Below, piece by piece: positions 6,097-8,198 of a stretch of DNA of 8,198 nucleotides (the stretch's first letter is position 1; every line of letters starts with the position of its first letter). A model generated the notes under the pieces. It saw only the letters and a program-made list of their open reading frames with translations, was not told the DNA's origin and made no database searches. Both the position numbers and the translations under genes were made by a program. This DNA comes from Thermoplasmata archaeon (GTDB lineage Archaea > Thermoplasmatota > E2 > DHVEG-1): assembly GCA_003649715.1 (NCBI GenBank), contig QMSS01000063.1:1-8198 (forward strand), in the 5' to 3' direction.

Positions 6097-6357
6097 ATGG
6101 TAGAGGAAAAGATTGGCATTGTCGAACACTTCTTCACCAATATAAATGTAGCTGCCATAAAAATAACAGATGGGGAACTAAAAGTAGGAGACACCATACA
6201 CATCGTCGGTGCAACAACTGATTTCACACAAAAGGTTGAAAGCATGCAGATCAACAAACAACCTGTACAATCAGTTAAACCTGGTGACGAGGTAGGTATA
6301 AAGGTCAAAGACAGGGTTAGAGAAAAAGACATTGTATACAAAATACCAGAGGAATAA
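6097..6357 (+). CDS. Translation elongation factor-like protein (EF-Tu domain 2-like fold)
   Basis: This 86-residue protein consists of one beta-barrel domain of the type found as domain 2 of EF-Tu and related GTPases. It has no GTP-binding domain. The segments 'IGIVEHFFTNINVAAIKI' (6-23), 'GELKVGDTIHIVGATTDFTQKVESMQI' (26-52), 'VKPGDEVGIKVKDRVREKDIVYKI' (60-83) match the barrel strands and the 'G-L-x-x-GD-x-I' turn of the family. Archaeal genomes commonly carry this stand-alone protein annotated as 'translation elongation factor-like'; its role is not established to my knowledge. Length agrees with family members, which are about 85-90 residues. The aIF5A gene starts 4 bp after its stop, so the two are almost certainly co-transcribed and probably translationally coupled. 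Confidence 0.85.
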   Translation: MVEEKIGIVEHFFTNINVAAIKITDGELKVGDTIHIVGATTDFTQKVESMQINKQPVQSVKPGDEVGIKVKDRVREKDIVYKIPEE

Positions 6358-6361
6358 AAAT

Positions 6362-6748
6362 ATGAAGGAAATGGCAGAAGTTCGAACATTAAAAGTCAAC
6401 AGATACATCATCATAGACGATGAACCATGCAGAATAGTAAGTATAACCACATCTAAACCTGGAAAACATGGTGAAGCAAAGGCTCGTATAGAAGCAATTG
6501 GAGTTTTCGATGGACAAAAAAGAAGCATTGTACATCCAGTTAAACACAAGGTGCAGGTTCCAATGATAGACAAAAGAACTGCACAAGTAGTGGCTATAAT
6601 GGGAAAAGACACAGTTCAACTCATGGACCTAGAAACATATGAAACCTTCGAGATGTCCATTCCAGACGAGTTCAGAGACCAATTAAAACCAGGAAAAGAA
6701 ATACAATACCTACAAGCTCTTGGAAAAAAGAAAATCACCAGAGCATGA
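6362..6748 (+). CDS. eif5A: Translation factor aIF5A (hypusine-containing)
   Basis: This 128-residue protein is the archaeal orthologue of eIF5A, which binds the ribosome at the E site and relieves stalling, for example at proline-rich stretches. The N-terminal SH3-like domain carries the hypusine loop TSKPGKHGEAKA (30-41). The lysine to be modified is K35. The C-terminal OB-fold domain covers about residues 70-128, beginning near 'DKRTAQVVAIMGKDTVQLMDL'. The start MKEMAEV at 6362 is the usual archaeal N-terminus; an upstream in-frame TTG at 6332 would overlap the previous gene and add ten unlikely residues. A GAGGA stretch at the end of the preceding gene can serve as ribosome site. The adjoining agmatinase gene is relevant because hypusine formation in at least some archaea uses agmatine. 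Deoxyhypusine synthase is not in the window. Confidence 0.95.
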   Translation: MKEMAEVRTLKVNRYIIIDDEPCRIVSITTSKPGKHGEAKARIEAIGVFDGQKRSIVHPVKHKVQVPMIDKRTAQVVAIMGKDTVQLMDLETYETFEMSIPDEFRDQLKPGKEIQYLQALGKKKITRA

Positions 6749-6842
6749 CTCACCCCCCTATTATTCCTCCTGCAAAAAATCTTTAGAAACTAATGATTTG
6801 TCAAAAAAACAAAAAGAAGTAGGAAAGATAGCTAAAAAAACC

Positions 6843-6855
6843 TCATATTTTTTAC
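6843..6855 (+). promoter_or_regulatory. Possible TATA box for the agmatinase gene
   Basis: TCATATTTTTTAC lies about 25 bp ahead of the ATG at 6873, the distance expected for a leaderless transcript. There is no convincing Shine-Dalgarno site (only GTGGA) before the ATG. In DNA this rich in A and T the match is weak, and read-through from aIF5A is equally possible. Confidence 0.35.
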
Positions 6856-6872
6856 TCAAAAAATGTGGAACC

Positions 6873-7745
6873 ATGGATACAGATTTTCCAAAATACTTCG
6901 CTGATGCTGAATCAACCTTTGATGAAGCCCATTTTATAATATATGGAGTGCCATATGATAAAACATCAACCTTCCGCAAGGGGGCAAAAGATGCGCCTAA
7001 AACAATAAGACAGGCCAGCTGGAATTTTGAAACATATAACATAAAAACAGACGTTGACCTCAAAGACATCAAAATACATGACTATGGAGACCTTGATGTT
7101 AAAAACAATATCCCAGAAACTATGATAAAGAAAACATGGATGTTCACATCAAAACTGCTTGACAAAAAAAAGTTTCCAATAGCCTTAGGTGGTGAGCACT
7201 CAATCACATCTGGGATAATAAAGGCGTTTCCCAGAGACATTGCTGTTCTATCACTCGACGCACATATTGATTTCAGACAACAATATGGAGATGAAAAATA
7301 CAATCATGCATGTGCCATACGACGGATCGCTGAACATACGGGTACACAAAACATTGCTGTGTTAGGAATACGATCAGCAGATAAAGATGAGTTGAAGGAT
7401 GCAAAAAAATCTAATCTGCTTTATGTCGATGCATATACCATCCGTAAGATGGGGATCCACCATGCTATTGAAACAATAGATAAACATTTTGAAAAAAAGC
7501 AGATATATCTCACACTAGATATAGATGTGATTGATCCAGCATATGCACCTGGTACAAGTACTCCAGAACCATTTGGGATAACACCTTTTGATGTATTAGA
7601 CTGCATAGATTTTTTTTCATCCAAAATAATTGGTTTTGATGTTGTAGAGGTATGTCCCTCATACGATCACGGTGAGACATCTATACTGGCTGCAAAACTT
7701 ATAAGACACCTCATAGAAGTCGTTTGGAAGAAAAGATATGCCTAA
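6873..7745 (+). CDS. speB: Agmatinase-family ureohydrolase
   Basis: This 290-residue enzyme belongs to the arginase/agmatinase family, which uses two Mn ions to hydrolyse guanidino groups. Agmatinase makes putrescine and urea from agmatine. The metal ligands are present: GGEHS with H109, the DAHIDF block with D129, H131 and D133, and 'LTLDIDVIDPAYAPGTSTPEP' with D216 and D218. 'YNHACAIRRI' (143-152) and 'VVEVCPSYD' (258-266) are further family signatures. The N-terminus 'FPKYFADAESTFDEAHFIIYGVPYD' is typical, so I start at the ATG at 6873. The frame is open 51 codons further upstream to a TTG inside aIF5A, but those residues are lysine-rich, unlike the family. The gene follows aIF5A by 124 bp. 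In Haloferax an agmatinase-like enzyme next to aIF5A completes deoxyhypusine formation by releasing the agmatine remnant, so this protein may act on aIF5A, on free agmatine, or on both. Confidence 0.9.
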   Translation: MDTDFPKYFADAESTFDEAHFIIYGVPYDKTSTFRKGAKDAPKTIRQASWNFETYNIKTDVDLKDIKIHDYGDLDVKNNIPETMIKKTWMFTSKLLDKKKFPIALGGEHSITSGIIKAFPRDIAVLSLDAHIDFRQQYGDEKYNHACAIRRIAEHTGTQNIAVLGIRSADKDELKDAKKSNLLYVDAYTIRKMGIHHAIETIDKHFEKKQIYLTLDIDVIDPAYAPGTSTPEPFGITPFDVLDCIDFFSSKIIGFDVVEVCPSYDHGETSILAAKLIRHLIEVVWKKRYA

Positions 7746-7748
7746 ACC

Positions 7749-7758
7749 TTAATATATG
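7749..7758 (+). promoter_or_regulatory. TATA box for the FKBP gene (leaderless)
   Basis: TTAATATATG is centred about 26 bp ahead of the ATG at 7780. Transcription should therefore begin at or next to the start codon. No purine-rich ribosome site lies between (the bases are ATTATTTCATTCGCC and so on), which supports a leaderless mRNA. Confidence 0.55.
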
Positions 7759-7779
7759 ATTATTTCATTCGCCACATAC

Positions 7780-8198
7780 ATGAAGAGCAAAACCAAGAGA
7801 AATGTTGCGGTAATACTACTTGCAGTAATAGTAGCTGGGGCAGTAGCTGCTGTGACAATAGCACGTAACTCAGATATTCTTCCAGAGATCATAAAAAACA
7901 TTTTCATGGAAAAAAATACCATAGAGATTGGAGATTGCGTCGACGTACATTATATAGGGAGATATGCTTCCAACAACACCATTTTTGCCTCCTCTTATGA
8001 TGATCCTGAAAACAAAACTGGTGGATCTCCGCTGAAAATATTTGTGTCAACAGATCCAGATGCCTCACCTCCAGATAAATACAGTGATTATTCCAACAGA
8101 ATAGATCAAAATTTTGTAGAGGGATTTATAGACGGGCTAATAGGTTTAAAGGAGGGGGATACTAAAACCATTGGTCCGATACCACCCGAAAAGGCATA
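7780..8198 (+). CDS. Membrane-anchored FKBP-type peptidyl-prolyl isomerase, partial
   Basis: The frame is open from the ATG at 7780 to the window edge, 139 residues so far. A basic N-terminus (MKSKTKR) precedes a hydrophobic segment at about 8-28, so the domain should be anchored and face outside the cell. An FKBP domain follows. 'IEIGDCVDVHYIGRY' (48-62) corresponds to the first strands. 'TIFASS' (67-72) corresponds to the FDSS motif, with Ala at the usual Asp. An insertion of about 30 residues rich in Asp, Pro and Ser then precedes 'FVEGFIDGLIGLKEGDTKTIGPIPPEKA' (112-139), the central helix and flap strand. Sequons near residues 66 and 78 fit an exported glycoprotein. FKBPs assist folding at prolyl bonds. 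The C-terminal part with the remaining pocket residues is not in the window. The gene appears to have its own promoter, 34 bp after the agmatinase stop. Confidence 0.85.
   Translation, partial: MKSKTKRNVAVILLAVIVAGAVAAVTIARNSDILPEIIKNIFMEKNTIEIGDCVDVHYIGRYASNNTIFASSYDDPENKTGGSPLKIFVSTDPDASPPDKYSDYSNRIDQNFVEGFIDGLIGLKEGDTKTIGPIPPEKA

Noticed and set aside
6332..6361. aIF5A start at the upstream TTG
   Set aside because: It overlaps the EF-like gene, and the ATG at 6362 gives the usual archaeal MKEMAEV-type start.
6720..6872. N-terminal extension of the agmatinase starting at TTG inside aIF5A
   Set aside because: The 51 extra residues are lysine-rich low complexity, overlap the end of aIF5A, and exceed the usual family length of about 290.
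1..8198. CRISPR arrays, insertion sequences, prophage or defence genes
   Set aside because: I saw no regularly spaced repeats, transposase or integrase-like proteins, or terminal inverted repeats, and the tRNA is not flanked by an integrase or a duplicated tRNA 3' end.

Overview
This window is almost certainly archaeal. It carries a Hel308 helicase with a C-terminal helix-hairpin-helix module, a KEOPS Cgi121 subunit, an aIF5A with a hypusine site, an archaeal 'translation elongation factor-like' small protein, a tRNA-Arg without an encoded CCA, and TATA-type promoters, some placed so close to the start codon that leaderless transcripts are expected. The DNA is AT-rich and Ile/Lys/Asn codons are frequent. 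The style of the proteins (a membrane-anchored FKBP, a secreted protein with a 'GLLP' segment, an archaeal OPT-family carrier) reminds me most of uncultured Thermoplasmatota such as the marine benthic group D lineage. That placement is recollection, not a search result.

Layout. The genes switch strand once, at about 5534-5713. Left of that point everything is on the minus strand. Reading leftwards these are hel308 (5534-3348), cgi121 (3335-2802, 12 bp gap), tRNA-Arg(GCG) (2760-2687), a 314-residue membrane or secreted protein of unknown function (2496-1552), a gene-poor 337-bp spacer with a palindrome and a striking purine tract (1215-1551), and an OPT-family transporter whose 3' end runs off the window (1214-1). 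Right of the switch everything is on the plus strand. These are a 103-residue zinc-ribbon protein (5713-6024), an EF-Tu domain 2-like small protein (6097-6357), aIF5A (6362-6748), an agmatinase-family ureohydrolase (6873-7745), and a membrane-anchored FKBP-type prolyl isomerase cut by the window edge (7780-8198).

How the genes fit together. The plus-strand group has a translation theme. The EF-like protein and aIF5A are 4 bp apart, behind a clear TATA box. The agmatinase next to aIF5A makes sense because archaeal hypusination in Haloferax uses agmatine and an agmatinase-like enzyme. The minus-strand group joins a DNA repair helicase to a subunit of the tRNA t6A complex, followed by a tRNA gene. 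The remaining genes concern the envelope: a peptide or metal carrier, a secreted protein and an extracytoplasmic foldase. I see no CRISPR array, insertion sequence, prophage or defence island. This looks like ordinary core genome with several points worth a second look, rather than a new system.
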